From contig NZ_SJPO01000003.1 in assembly GCF_007859935.1 (NCBI RefSeq), forward strand, positions 1 to 64,000: a stretch of 64,000 bases of DNA. Reading direction: 5' to 3'. This DNA is from Posidoniimonas polymericola. GTDB lineage: Bacteria > Planctomycetota > Planctomycetia > Pirellulales > Lacipirellulaceae. The translations under genes and the position numbers were made by a program. The notes under the pieces are model-generated. The model searched no databases, was not told the DNA's origin, and saw only the letters and a list, made by a program, of their open reading frames with translations. This document shows positions 45,126-53,499 of the stretch, one piece after another; position 1 is the stretch's first letter; every line of letters begins with the position of its first letter.

Positions 45126-46154
45126 TTACGCGAAGTCAATTTGGATCTTCGTGAACCGCTGCGGCGCCTCGGCCCAGCTGGCGAGCAGGTCGCCGGCCTG
45201 GTTGAGCGTGCCGTGGTGGGAAACCACCTCGGGTGTCGGGAAGTCGCCTCCGCGGAGCATCGCGATCACCTGCTCGAAGTCGACCGGCAGGGCGTTGCGT
45301 GAGCCGCGGATGTCGAGCTCCTTCATCACAAACAGCTTGGTCTCGTACGACACCGCTTCCTTAGCATAGCCGATGTACACGACCCGGCCCGCAAAACAGA
45401 CGATTTCCACCGCCGCGCGGAAGGTCGCCGGCAGGCCGACCGCCTCGACCGCCAGGTCGGGGCCGTGGCCGTCGGTCAGCTCGGCCAGCCGCGCGGCGAG
45501 GTCCTCGCTGGCGGAGTTGATCGTGTGGGTAGCGCCACATTTTTGGGCGAGCGCCAGCTTGTCGGCGTCGATGTCGACGGCCGTGATGACCGCGCCGCGA
45601 TAGGCGGCGCTGGCGATCGCCCCTAGGCCAATCGCGCCGGCGCCGAACACCACCACGTGCTCGCCGGCGGCGGCCTCGCCCCGAGCTACGGCGTGAGCGC
45701 CGACCGTCAGCGGCTCGACCAGCGCCAGCTCGCTCGGCGACAGCCCGTCGGCCGCCAGCAGCTTGGACGCCGGCACGCAGGCCAGCTCGGCCATCATGCC
45801 GTCACGCTGCACGCCGAGCGTCTGGTTGTAGCGGCAGCAGTTGGGGCGGCCGCGGCGGCAGGCGGAGCACTCGCCGCACTCGGTGTAGGGGAACACCAGC
45901 ACGTGCTGACCGACGCTCCACTCGGTTGCGCCGTCGCCGACTTGCTCGCCGAGTTGCTCAATCACGCCGGCGATCTCGTGGCCCGGCACACGCGGGTAGC
46001 TGACCATCGGGTTGGCGCCGCGGTAGGTGTTGAGGTCGCTCCCACAGAAGCCTACACATCGCACCCGCAGCAGCACCTCGCCGGGGGCCGGCTCGGGGGC
46101 GGGGAGTTCAATGAGTTGCGAAACACCGGGCTCGGTGATCTGGAACGCCTTCAA
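45126..46154 (-). CDS. Zinc-dependent alcohol dehydrogenase, L-galactonate 5-dehydrogenase (LgoD)-like
   Basis: 342 residues, cytoplasmic MDR dehydrogenase. Catalytic zinc ligands are in GFCGSDLN and [10 protein letters not shown]. The structural zinc site is the four-cysteine cluster [15 protein letters not shown]. The Rossmann glycines are in [12 protein letters not shown]. Close parallels to what I recall of E. coli LgoD/YjjN (YPRVxGHEI, GRxNCC, GVxxDG, IEPxxxxAHAV, [16 protein letters not shown]) support oxidation of L-galactonate to D-tagaturonate. Translation should start at TTG 46154: AGGAGA sits 6 bases upstream, and the ATG at 46223 adds residues belonging to the neighbouring gene's end. 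The SD overlaps the upstream gene's stop. Other sugar-acid or polyol substrates are possible. Confidence 0.75.
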   Translation of the reverse strand: MKAFQITEPGVSQLIELPAPEPAPGEVLLRVRCVGFCGSDLNTYRGANPMVSYPRVPGHEIAGVIEQLGEQVGDGATEWSVGQHVLVFPYTECGECSACRRGRPNCCRYNQTLGVQRDGMMAELACVPASKLLAADGLSPSELALVEPLTVGAHAVARGEAAAGEHVVVFGAGAIGLGAIASAAYRGAVITAVDIDADKLALAQKCGATHTINSASEDLAARLAELTDGHGPDLAVEAVGLPATFRAAVEIVCFAGRVVYIGYAKEAVSYETKLFVMKELDIRGSRNALPVDFEQVIAMLRGGDFPTPEVVSHHGTLNQAGDLLASWAEAPQRFTKIQIDFA

Positions 46155-46164
46155 GTCGATTCTC

Positions 46165-46992
46165 CTACAGTTGGTACGCCCGAGCCGCGGTGGCCCCGAA
46201 GAGCTCGCGACGCTCGTCCTCACTCAGCGCCGACGCCCAGGATTCGACCGTTGCGAACCACCGGGCGTAGCCGCTCGCCAGCAGGCAGACCGGCCAGTCG
46301 GAACCGAACATCATCCGGTCGGGCCCGAAGCACTCGAGCACGATGTCAAAATACGGCCGCAGCCCACCGGGCGTCCAGTCGGCGTGGTCGGCCTCGGTCA
46401 CGATGCCCGACAGTTTGCAGCAGACGTTCGGCCGCTCGGCGAGCTGGGCCAGGTTCTCCCGCCAGGGGGACAGCTCGGCCTCCTTAATCCGCGGCTTGGC
46501 GATGTGGTCGAGCACGAAGCGGACGTTCGGGTGACGGTCGACAAAGTCGATGGTCTGCGGCAGCTGCCGCTCGAACACCAGCAGGTCGTACGCCAGGTTG
46601 TGCTGCTCGAGCAGGTCGACGCCCTGGTTGAAGGCGCGCGCCTCGAGGAAGTGAGGGTCGGGCTCGTCCTGCACAACGTGCCGCACCGCTTTGAGCTTGG
46701 CGCGGCTGGCGAGCCCGCCCAGCACGTCCGCGATGCCACGGTCGGCGAGTGGCGCCCAGCCGACCACGCCGAGGATCAACTTGCTCTGGTCGGCGAGGTC
46801 GAGCAGCCAGTCGGTCTCGGCGAGGGACTGCCGCGCCTGCACGCTCACCACGCCCTGGACGCCGACCTCGCCGGCCGCGGCGGCCAGATCGGCCGGGCCG
46901 AAGTCCCGCGCGATGGCCGACATCGAGTCGTCGATCCAGCCGTACTCCGCCGGCGAGTAGTCCCAGAAGTGGTGGTGGGCGTCGATGATCAT
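46165..46992 (-). CDS. Amidohydrolase-family sugar lactonase (L-galactono/L-fuconolactone type)
   Basis: 275 residues, cytoplasmic amidohydrolase-2 (COG3618) protein. Opens with the metal-binding [19 protein letters not shown], then [32 protein letters not shown] and the terminal metal-ligand motif [12 protein letters not shown]. Characterised relatives hydrolyse L-fucono-, L-rhamnono- or L-galactono-lactones to the aldonates. Placed between a predicted aldose 1-dehydrogenase (which makes lactones) and an LgoD-like dehydrogenase (which uses the aldonate), it fits an L-galactonolactonase. Start ATG at 46992; 46 bases follow the previous stop. Confidence 0.83.
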   Translation of the reverse strand: MIIDAHHHFWDYSPAEYGWIDDSMSAIARDFGPADLAAAAGEVGVQGVVSVQARQSLAETDWLLDLADQSKLILGVVGWAPLADRGIADVLGGLASRAKLKAVRHVVQDEPDPHFLEARAFNQGVDLLEQHNLAYDLLVFERQLPQTIDFVDRHPNVRFVLDHIAKPRIKEAELSPWRENLAQLAERPNVCCKLSGIVTEADHADWTPGGLRPYFDIVLECFGPDRMMFGSDWPVCLLASGYARWFATVESWASALSEDERRELFGATAARAYQL

Positions 46993-47038
46993 GGCGGGCG
47001 GCTGGGGGTAGGGCAGGTGGCAGGTGGGGCGGGCCGGC

Positions 47039-48100
47039 TCAGCCGACGAAGTCGCAGGCCGGGTCGATCAGCCCCGACGACTTGGCTTCTTGCCAGAACG
47101 CGGCGGGGACCGGCTCGTCTACCGCGCGGGCGTTGTCGAGCACCCGCGACGGGCTGCTCGTGTTGAGGGCGATCGCCGCGACGCCGGGCGCCGACAGCCC
47201 GAACTGCACGCAGGCCACCGCCGGCGCGACGTCATGACGGCTGCAGAGCGTGGAGAAGCGGTCACGCCAGGCGAACGCCTCGGGGTCGTCCTCCGGGGTG
47301 GCAACGCGGTAGTCGAGGAACTTGCCCCCCACCAGGAACCCGGCGTTGAACACCGCCGAGTTGATGATCCCGACGCCGCGCGAGGCGAGACCGCGGACGA
47401 ACTCCAGCAGCTCGGGGGGGTGTCGGAACACCGTTAGGCTGTTGGCGAGCATGACCCAGTCGAAGTCGACATCGGCGGAGAGCTCTTTGATTACCCGCCA
47501 GTCCTTCGCGCCGACGCCGACCGCGGCGACTTCGCCTTGCTGCTTGAGCTCGTGCAGCGCGGCGTACGCCTGGAGGACGTCGTCGCGGCGGGCGCGGCGG
47601 TCGTCGTCGTTGATGGCCGCGGCTAGGTACTCGTCTGGGTCGTGCACGGACACGAGCTGCGGGCGGTACGGCGCGCCGAGCAGCGCGAGCCCCTGCCGCC
47701 AGCACTCGAGGATGCCGTCGGGGCTGATCCGCTGCACGGCGTCGTGCCGCAGGTCGGCCCAGACGCCGGGCTCGAAGGTCGGCTCGTCGGTCGTGAGCGG
47801 GGTGCGGAGCCAGCCGAGCTTGTTGCTCAGCAGTACGTCCTCCGGGGCGATTTCCATCTCGCGGAGCGAGTCGCCCACGACCTCCAGCGCCAGCCCCGCG
47901 CCGTACTTGCCGGCGGCGTCGACCGCCACGGGCCGCGCGTCGGACGCCTGGAACCAAGCCGCGGCGATGCCGCGTTTGGTTGCGAGTGGCAGCGCCTCGT
48001 AGAGGTTGCCCAGACAGCTGACGCCGTACACGATCCGTGGGACACGCAGGCCGGTCTTGCCGAGCGGGCGGGTCTGGTCGCGTTGCCCCGCCGACGGCAT
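47039..48100 (-). CDS. Aldo/keto reductase, L-galactose/L-fucose dehydrogenase-like
   Basis: 353 residues. [20 protein letters not shown] is the standard AKR opening. The catalytic tetrad can be placed: Asp and Tyr in [16 protein letters not shown], Lys in LLSNKLGW, His in [11 protein letters not shown]. The subgroup resembles D-threo-aldose/L-fucose/L-galactose 1-dehydrogenases, which use NAD(P)+ to make the sugar lactone. Start at ATG 48100, only 2 bases after the UxaE-like gene's stop; a longer frame upstream is a shadow. Next gene is the matching lactonase. Sequence alone does not separate L-galactose from L-fucose, which share configuration apart from C6; the rest of the operon favours L-galactose. 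Confidence 0.78.
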   Translation of the reverse strand: MPSAGQRDQTRPLGKTGLRVPRIVYGVSCLGNLYEALPLATKRGIAAAWFQASDARPVAVDAAGKYGAGLALEVVGDSLREMEIAPEDVLLSNKLGWLRTPLTTDEPTFEPGVWADLRHDAVQRISPDGILECWRQGLALLGAPYRPQLVSVHDPDEYLAAAINDDDRRARRDDVLQAYAALHELKQQGEVAAVGVGAKDWRVIKELSADVDFDWVMLANSLTVFRHPPELLEFVRGLASRGVGIINSAVFNAGFLVGGKFLDYRVATPEDDPEAFAWRDRFSTLCSRHDVAPAVACVQFGLSAPGVAAIALNTSSPSRVLDNARAVDEPVPAAFWQEAKSSGLIDPACDFVG

Positions 48101-48102
48101 GA

Positions 48103-49416
48103 TCAGAGCCCCTGCTGCAGAGCCGACAAGTGGCGGCCGAAGTGCTCGGCAAGGATGTCGGAGTAGGCGTCGGGGTGCGAGGTCAGGCAGCTCCGCAGCG
48201 CCGGGCCGAGCCGGTCGTGCGTCAGCACCGAGCCGAAGGCGCAGTGCAGGATCTGCCGCCCGGCCTCGGTGAAGCCGAGGCCATCGCGGACGGTCTCCCA
48301 CCGCTCGAGGTAGACGTCCTGCAGCTGCTGGTCGCTCGACAGGTCGGCCGGGGCGGGGACGGTCTCCAGCTCGGCGTGGACGTGGTAGGTGGCGCGGTCG
48401 GTGTTGTAACGCTGACGCGAGTAGTCGCAGATCTCGCGGAACAGTTCCGGCTCGCACACCGCCGCGACGCGGAGCGCCTCGAGGTACGACGTGCCGGCCG
48501 TCTTGACGTGGAACCGTCCCCTGGTCGCGCGGGCGAGCGCCGGGTACATCGAGATCTTGTCCGACCCGGAGTGCAGGCTCAGCTTGTACGGCCCGAGCTC
48601 TTCGGCGATGGCGGCGTGGTCGTGCAGGCTGGCCTCGAGCGCGGCGACGTCCCCGATGTAGTCGACGCCCTTCTCCAGTTCGCCGATGAACCGCGGCGCC
48701 AGCGAGACCAGCTTCATGCCCGCCTTTAGGCACTGCTCGGCGATAATGTAGTGCTCGGCGAGGGTGGTCGGCTGGTCGGTCTCGTCGACGCTCAGCTCGA
48801 TCTCAAAGTCGCGGCCGGCCTCGGTCTGGACGTGGCGGATGTGGTTGGCGAGGGTGATCGCCTCGCGGATCGCGACGCCGTACTTCACCGCGGCGCGGAG
48901 CAGCGTGACCTCGTCGAAGTTGATCTCCGCACCGGTCGACAGCTTCACCGATTTGCCGCGGTAGTCGTCGAACCACTCGGCGGAGTCGCGGACCTGCTCG
49001 AACAGCTCGCGGAGCTGGGCCTCGGAGTAGTCGTCCGCCTTTTGGTCGACGTGGTCCGACGGGTCGATCGTGAAGAACGTGAAGCCCGCCTCGGCCGTGC
49101 GGTTGACGTCGTCCGGGGTCTTCAGGTGGTCGGCGTCGGCGCCGTGGCTGCTCTCCCACTTGGCGCCGCCCAGGGCATTCATCGCGTCGCCCATCACCCC
49201 CCGCGGGTCGCGGCTGGTGCGGGTCATCTCGCGGATCGACTGCTGGGCGAAGATTGGAGCGATCTGCGTGCCCGAGTTCCGCACCGCGGCGATGTGCCCG
49301 GGCGTGGCGAGACCGATGCGGTCGCCAAAGCCAAACGACGGGGCCAGGCCAAGCTCGCTCGGAGCGGGGACGCTGCTGGTCACGGTGGACTTACGGATCT
49401 TGTTCTCAATCATCAT
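48103..49416 (-). CDS. uxaE: D-tagaturonate epimerase UxaE family
   Basis: 437 residues. The sequence features I associate with UxaE are present: FGFGDRIGLATPGHIAAV, GAKWESSHGADADHLKTPDD, AGFTFFTIDPSDHVD, IELSVDETDQPTTLAEHYII, KLSLHSGSDKISMYPALARA and HVKTAGTSYLEALRVA. UxaE (first described in Thermotoga) interconverts D-tagaturonate and D-fructuronate, linking galacturonate and mannonate branches. Conserved His, Asp and Glu in these stretches probably hold the metal and substrate. No signal peptide, so cytoplasmic. First gene of the operon, with ATG at 49416 (a second ATG is adjacent at 49413). A 270-base leader precedes it, containing CAGGCCTG palindromes. Confidence 0.78.
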   Translation of the reverse strand: MMIENKIRKSTVTSSVPAPSELGLAPSFGFGDRIGLATPGHIAAVRNSGTQIAPIFAQQSIREMTRTSRDPRGVMGDAMNALGGAKWESSHGADADHLKTPDDVNRTAEAGFTFFTIDPSDHVDQKADDYSEAQLRELFEQVRDSAEWFDDYRGKSVKLSTGAEINFDEVTLLRAAVKYGVAIREAITLANHIRHVQTEAGRDFEIELSVDETDQPTTLAEHYIIAEQCLKAGMKLVSLAPRFIGELEKGVDYIGDVAALEASLHDHAAIAEELGPYKLSLHSGSDKISMYPALARATRGRFHVKTAGTSYLEALRVAAVCEPELFREICDYSRQRYNTDRATYHVHAELETVPAPADLSSDQQLQDVYLERWETVRDGLGFTEAGRQILHCAFGSVLTHDRLGPALRSCLTSHPDAYSDILAEHFGRHLSALQQGL

Positions 49417-49534
49417 CAGGCCTGATTTGGAAACGCGTGTCGGTCGACGCGGCCCAGTCTGTTGGAGGCCGCCCTATTGCTGGCAGGTCGACGGAAACCT
49501 GCACGCAGTAAAAGCACGCGGGCTGCCAGGCCTG
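49417..49534. promoter_or_regulatory. Candidate operator region of the uxaE operon
   Basis: Two copies of the palindrome CAGGCCTG at 49417-49424 and 49527-49534 (110 bases apart), and between them GCAGGT-8-ACCTGC at 49483-49502. One palindrome directly abuts the ATG. No clear -35/-10 pair was recognised, so the promoter is not placed. Confidence 0.35.
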
Positions 49535-49589
49535 TATTACGCAGCATAAAGGGCCGCCGACCGGGCTGACACGCTAATTGTCCGAAAAG

Positions 49590-49634
49590 AAGGGGCGTTG
49601 AGCCGGTCCCGAATTGACCAACCCAACGCCCCTT
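49590..49634 (-). terminator. Intrinsic terminator of the 272-residue hypothetical gene
   Basis: AAGGGGCGTTG (49590-49600) pairs with CAACGCCCCTT (49624-49634), an 11-bp stem followed on the minus strand by CTTTTCGGA. It lies 55 bases past the stop codon at 49689. On the plus strand TTGGTTTT follows, so it could work in both directions. Confidence 0.72.
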
Positions 49635-49688
49635 GGTTTTAACCAGAATTCTGATGCAAAACGCCGTCTCATTTACGCACGGCGTGCA

Positions 49689-50507
49689 CTATTCCGAAGG
49701 CGCGAGCGCCAGCTTCTCGAGAGCCGCGAGCGACGCCAGCACGTCCTCGCGGGAGATTTCGCTCCACCCGGTCATCTTGTGCGTCAGGATCGCCAGCTTG
49801 AACTGCTCGAACGCCTCGGCCAGGTCGTCGGGCAGGTCCGCCAGGTCCTTCATCGGGCGGACCGGCTCGCGGCGTTCCGCGGCGGGGGCGTCGAGGCTGT
49901 GCGGCTCGCTGCCGTCGCGGCTCTCGCTACGCTCTTCCGAAGAGTCGTCGTCGGACGCGTCGCGGATCTCGGCGTCGACCGCCTCGGCTTCGTCGCCCTG
50001 CGCGGCCGGGGCCGAGGGGAGGGCTTCAGCGGTCCCCGCGGGGCGTTCTTCCGGCGCGGAGCCGTCGCCGACGGTCTCCCAACGCTGGGCCCGCATCTGC
50101 GACACCGACCAGCCGTTCTGCAGCGCGCCCTCGAGCCACATCTCGGCGTCTTCCCAATCGAGGGCCGTTTGGAAGTGGCTCCAGTACAGGCCGTCGTAGT
50201 CCTTGGCCGTCTGGCCGAACCGCTCGTAGGTCCGCCGCAGCCGTCCGACGTGCTGGCCGGTCACCTCGCCGACGATCTGCGACCAGGCCTCGTCCGAGTA
50301 CTGCGAGACCGGCGCGCCCGACTGCTTCAGCTCGTCGCGCCAGGAGCAGATGATCTGCCCCTTGTCCCAGTTGGTGGTGCTGACCAGGGTCTGCCACTGG
50401 CCAACGAAGCCACTCGACGCGTCGATGGTCTCCTGGCTGACGTTTTCTTGGGGGGTGCTCTTCTCGTCGTTGGAGGGCGGGGCGGTGATGGTTTCTTGTG
50501 CGGCCAT
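49689..50507 (-). CDS. Conserved hypothetical protein with acidic linker
   Basis: 272 residues, soluble. Residues about 30-140 form a compact domain rich in Trp (GFVGQWQTLVSTTNWDKGQI, ICSWRDELKQSGAPVSQYSD, YDGLYWSHFQTALDWEDAEM, WLEGALQNGWSVSQMRAQRW). The SHFxxAxxxxDxxxWLxxAxxxGWSxxxLR layout recalls helix-rich DNA-binding or plasmid-partition proteins, but I do not assign a family. An acidic low-complexity linker (DASDDDSSEERSESRDG) leads to a short C-terminal helical domain (LPDDLAEAFEQFKLAILTHK). It stands alone with its own terminator. Function unknown. Confidence 0.65.
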   Translation of the reverse strand: MAAQETITAPPSNDEKSTPQENVSQETIDASSGFVGQWQTLVSTTNWDKGQIICSWRDELKQSGAPVSQYSDEAWSQIVGEVTGQHVGRLRRTYERFGQTAKDYDGLYWSHFQTALDWEDAEMWLEGALQNGWSVSQMRAQRWETVGDGSAPEERPAGTAEALPSAPAAQGDEAEAVDAEIRDASDDDSSEERSESRDGSEPHSLDAPAAERREPVRPMKDLADLPDDLAEAFEQFKLAILTHKMTGWSEISREDVLASLAALEKLALAPSE

Positions 50508-50710
50508 GCGGGGCGGGCTCCTGTCGGTCAGCGGGTCGTGCGGCGCGGGCGGCGCTGTAAGGCCGTCGCGGGCGAGGGCCAGATTCTAACCGGGCCCCGC
50601 CGCGCGCTGACAGCCGTAAGCCGAGCCCGCCGGCAAAACGGATGAGCCGCCCGACGGAGCGAATCGCGCAACCCTCAAAAACCCAGGGCTTCCCACGCCG
50701 ATCGTGCCGG

Positions 50711-50753
50711 GCGCGCCGGCTGGGCGCCCTCTGCGGGCGCCCAGCCGGCGCGC
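50711..50753 (-). terminator. Very strong 19-bp GC hairpin downstream of the CDGSH gene
   Basis: GCGCGCCGGCTGGGCGCCC (50711-50729) is perfectly complementary to the arm at 50735-50753, with a TCTGC loop. It starts about 57 bases after the CDGSH gene's stop. Minus-strand U residues (GGTTTTC) come before rather than after the stem, so it may protect the 3' end rather than terminate by itself. The 302-base gap 50508-50809 shows no gene. Confidence 0.6.
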
Positions 50754-50809
50754 GAAAACCGTGGATAAGCTGTCGGCGGTTCGCCCGCCCCGCCGACCGC
50801 CGAGGGCGG

Positions 50810-51016
50810 TTACTGCGCCCGCTCGTCCGAATCGAAGCAGCCCTTGTGCGCGCCGTCGCAGAACGGGCGGTTCTTCGACTCGCCGCAGCGGCACAGCGCC
50901 ACGGCCGGCTTGTCGGGGCTGATCTCAAACTTGTTTCCCTCGGAGTCGACCAGTTCGAAGGGGCCCTCCACAACGAAGGGGCCATTGGGGCGCATGCGGA
51001 TGCGGACGTCTGCCAT
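50810..51016 (-). CDS. CDGSH iron-sulfur domain protein
   Basis: 68 residues. The CDGSH signature is complete: CRCGESKNRPFCDGAHKG, whose three Cys and one His ligate a 2Fe-2S cluster, as in mitoNEET-like proteins. The N-terminal part (VRIRMRPNGPFVVEGPFELV) is typical of short bacterial members. No membrane anchor. ATG at 51016 has GAGGAAA 8 bases upstream; an in-frame extension to 51118 runs through the hairpin region and is rejected. Probably redox or electron-transfer, partner unknown. It lies between the anti-sigma-like gene and the hypothetical gene with hairpins on both sides, so it is likely a single-gene unit. Confidence 0.9.
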   Translation of the reverse strand: MADVRIRMRPNGPFVVEGPFELVDSEGNKFEISPDKPAVALCRCGESKNRPFCDGAHKGCFDSDERAQ

Positions 51017-51053
51017 CGCGGGTTTCCTCGAAGAATGAGCCTGAAGGGTGAGG

Positions 51054-51081
51054 GCATCGGGCGTGCGGGCACGCCCGATGC
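51054..51081 (-). terminator. 12-bp hairpin between anti-sigma and CDGSH genes
   Basis: GCATCGGGCGTG (51054-51065), loop CGGG, CACGCCCGATGC (51070-51081). It lies 56 bases beyond the anti-sigma stop and 38 bases before the CDGSH ATG. No U-run. It could limit readthrough or sit in the CDGSH leader. Confidence 0.55.
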
Positions 51082-51136
51082 TTCTGCTGCAGACTAGCCG
51101 ATCCGGCCGGTTTGACAACCTGGCCGCGGGCCGCGG

Positions 51137-52699
51137 CTACTGACGGGGCGCCGCGGGCTCTGCCCCAACAGGGTTGGCCGAGGGCTGCATGAAGAACACG
51201 ACCGGCACGGTGTCGGGGATCGCCGACCCGCGACCCGCCTCGCGGTTGACGCCCGACAGCTTCTCGACCGCGTAGCGGTTGATCTGGGCGAACAGGTCGG
51301 TCGTGTCGACCGCCAGCTTCTCTTCGGGCTCGATCCGGATCGCCACGCCCCGCGGCTCACGCTCTTGGACGCGGCTCTTCTTAGCGAGCGGCTTGGCGGT
51401 CGCCGGCTCGAAGTCGCGGCGGGCGATCTGCTGCTGCATCGCCGGCGTATTGGCCGCCTGCTGCGGACCGACGTTCGCCCGTGACAGCGGGCCGAGCCGG
51501 TCGGCCACCTGCTGCTGACGCGCAACTTCTTCTTGCAGGAAGTTATAAGTCTTGGCCTGTTGCTTTGCCGGCGCCTGCTCGATCTGGATGCCGAACACGT
51601 TCACGTAGTCGCGGTTGAGCTGCGACACCACCTCAATAATCTGCGGCGAGGGCGCGTCGACCAGCATGATGTCGCGGGCCTGCAGCCGTCCGCGCGGCGG
51701 GCGATCGATCGTCGCCCCTTCAGTTTCGGTCTCGGCGGCGCGTCGACCAAGCGACACGGGCGTCGGCTCTACCGCGATGCCGTTGTTGGTGAGCACGGTG
51801 TCCATGAAGCGGTTGGCGAACGCCTCGGGACGCAGGTCGAACCGCACGACTAGCGGGTTGTCCGCCACGCCGGCGGCGGCCTCGCCGATCACGCCGCCGT
51901 ACCCACCTCGGCCGCCCCCGAACTCACCCGCGAGTCCACTCGTTTCGGCGCCCCGCGCCGGTGGGCCCGGTGTGGGGGTGCTGCGGGTGGCAGCCGAGCT
52001 CGGCATCGGCGTGCCCGGCGGCCCCGTGGCGGGCTGCGCGTCGTCGGTTCGTGCCCCATCGAAATTGCTGTTCAAAGCAAGGTCGCCGACGGCCGACTCG
52101 CTCGTGGGCGCCGGCTGCGCGTCAGGGAACGCGTCGGCGGGGACCGGTTCGGCGGACGACGCGTAGTGGCCGCGGTCTGCTTCGGCGGGCCCGTCAGCAA
52201 CCTCATCGGTGGCGTGCATCTCGGCCGGCTCGCGCCGCTCGGGCGCGGCCTCGGCATCGGACTTTGCGAGGGTGGGCGCCGGATCTTCCCGCTGCGAAAC
52301 CATCAGTACGATCGCCGCGGCGATCGCCGCCACGGCCCAGAACCAGCCCCGCCGCGACCGACCAATCGGCAGCGAAGATCGGCCGCTTGGGCCGCCGCGA
52401 GCGTCGCCGTGTTGTTGGTCACGCGCCGGGTCGATTGACAGCATCCGCTGCTCGGCGGCCTGCAGCACGGCGTCGGTCATGCTGCGGGGAACGGCCTCGT
52501 GGGGGACCTGGTGGAGGGTCTCGGTGAGGGCCCGCAGCTCGGCCAGCAGCCGCCGGGCATCCGCGTTGCCGGCCAGGTGCTCGTCGACCGCCGCGCGCTC
52601 CTCCGGCGGCAGCTCGTCGTCGAGGTACGCGCTGAGCAGCTCGTCCCAGTCTTCCTGGCTCGAGGGGGCAGCGGTCGGGTTGTCGCCGGGGGGCATCAT
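51137..52699 (-). CDS. Anti-sigma-factor-like single-pass membrane protein
   Basis: 520 residues. The N-terminus (DELLSAYLDDELPPEERAAV, DEHLAGNADARRLLAELRAL) is an anti-sigma domain fold, but lacks the zinc-binding HxxxCxxC. One membrane helix (WFWAVAAIAAAIVLMVS, near residue 120-137) separates it from a long extracytoplasmic part. A low-complexity Pro/Ala/Glu linker is followed by a folded domain of about 250 residues (NPLVVRFDLRPEAFANRFMD, IMLVDAPSPQIIEVVSQLNR, FAQINRYAVEKLSGV) I do not recognise. It starts 19 bases after the ECF sigma stop. It should hold the sigma factor at the membrane and respond to an envelope signal through its outer domain. Confidence 0.75.
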   Translation of the reverse strand: MMPPGDNPTAAPSSQEDWDELLSAYLDDELPPEERAAVDEHLAGNADARRLLAELRALTETLHQVPHEAVPRSMTDAVLQAAEQRMLSIDPARDQQHGDARGGPSGRSSLPIGRSRRGWFWAVAAIAAAIVLMVSQREDPAPTLAKSDAEAAPERREPAEMHATDEVADGPAEADRGHYASSAEPVPADAFPDAQPAPTSESAVGDLALNSNFDGARTDDAQPATGPPGTPMPSSAATRSTPTPGPPARGAETSGLAGEFGGGRGGYGGVIGEAAAGVADNPLVVRFDLRPEAFANRFMDTVLTNNGIAVEPTPVSLGRRAAETETEGATIDRPPRGRLQARDIMLVDAPSPQIIEVVSQLNRDYVNVFGIQIEQAPAKQQAKTYNFLQEEVARQQQVADRLGPLSRANVGPQQAANTPAMQQQIARRDFEPATAKPLAKKSRVQEREPRGVAIRIEPEEKLAVDTTDLFAQINRYAVEKLSGVNREAGRGSAIPDTVPVVFFMQPSANPVGAEPAAPRQ

Positions 52700-52718
52700 G
52701 GTTGGTGCTGAACGGGTA

Positions 52719-53417
52719 TCAGTGCTGGGCGCCCAGGTCGGGCTTCTGCAGGGCTTCTTGGGCCTCGTCGACGATCGCCGCCAGACGTTCCTTCATCTGC
52801 ATCCGGGCGCGGAACAGGCGGCTGCGGACCGTGCCGATCGGGATCTCGAGGACCTCGGATATCTGTTGGTAGTCGAACCCGTCGAACTCCCGCAGCACGA
52901 CCACCTGGCGGTGGTCGTCGGCCAATTCGGCGACCGCCTGGCGGACGAGTTCAACGCGTTCCTGGGCGAGCATGGCCGCTTCGGGGGGGGCCTGGTGGTC
53001 GGTTGGGTCGGGGGCTCCGGCCTCGCTTAGTTGGTCGAACGAGGTCCGCTCGCGTCGCTTCCGCGCGTTGCTCGCCGCCCGGTTGAACCCGATGCGGTAC
53101 AGCCAGGTGAAGAACGCGCTGTTGCGCTTAAAGCTGCTGAGTTTTACGAACGCCTGAACGAACGCGTCCTGGGCGATGTCCTGGGCGTCTTCGGACGACC
53201 CGGTGTAGCGGAGCAGCGAGTTGTACAGCCGGTCCTGGTACTTCTCGACCAGCCGCCCGAAGGCCGCCGAGTCGCCCGCCAGCGCCTGGTCGATCGTCTG
53301 GTCGTCCTCCGCCGCGGCCCCGCCGACCTCCGCTGCGGGCGCACGGGCCGCGCCGGTCCGACGCGCGGGGGGCGCGTCGGGCGATCGGGTCGGCGAGCCT
53401 GGGTTGCTCGTCTCCAC
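52719..53417 (-). CDS. ECF-type RNA polymerase sigma factor (RpoE-like)
   Basis: 232 residues. Region 2 is VEKYQDRLYNSLLRYTGSSE, DAQDIAQDAFVQAFVKLSSF, FFTWLYRIGFNRAASNARKR. Region 4 is RQAVAELADDHRQVVVLREF, DGFDYQQISEVLEIPIGTVR, SRLFRARMQMKERL. Regions 1 and 3 are absent, as expected for ECF factors. A Pro/Ala-rich N-terminal stretch of about 35 residues is unusual; a later start is possible but none is an ATG before the folded part. The downstream anti-sigma gene and the upstream GGAACTT-type promoter suggest an autoregulated envelope-stress unit. Confidence 0.9.
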   Translation of the reverse strand: METSNPGSPTRSPDAPPARRTGAARAPAAEVGGAAAEDDQTIDQALAGDSAAFGRLVEKYQDRLYNSLLRYTGSSEDAQDIAQDAFVQAFVKLSSFKRNSAFFTWLYRIGFNRAASNARKRRERTSFDQLSEAGAPDPTDHQAPPEAAMLAQERVELVRQAVAELADDHRQVVVLREFDGFDYQQISEVLEIPIGTVRSRLFRARMQMKERLAAIVDEAQEALQKPDLGAQH

Positions 53418-53460
53418 GCGGGCGGCGTCACGGGTTAGTGGTAAAGGGTTCTCCCGCGGA

Positions 53461-53490
53461 TTAGGACGGACCGTCCGCGGGGAAAGTTCC
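53461..53490 (-). promoter_or_regulatory. ECF-type promoter upstream of the ECF sigma gene
   Basis: On the minus strand: GGAACTT (53484-53490), a 17-base spacer, TCCTAA (53461-53466), with the sigma ATG 44 bases further on. GGAACTT is the classical RpoE-type -35 and TCCTAA is close to its -10. It implies positive autoregulation. The spacer contains the inverted repeat GGACGG/CCGTCC. Confidence 0.6.
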
Positions 53491-53499
53491 CTGCGGCCC

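Noticed and set aside
45126..46223. ATG at 46223 as start of the zinc dehydrogenase
   Set aside because: It would overlap the lactonase gene by about 60 bases and add unrelated residues; TTG at 46154 has an AGGAGA 6 bases upstream.
46165..48100. Assigning the operon to L-fucose or L-rhamnose oxidation
   Set aside because: The dehydrogenase and lactonase alone would allow it, but no sugar-acid dehydratase is present, and the LgoD-like and UxaE genes fit L-galactonate better. Not excluded by experiment.
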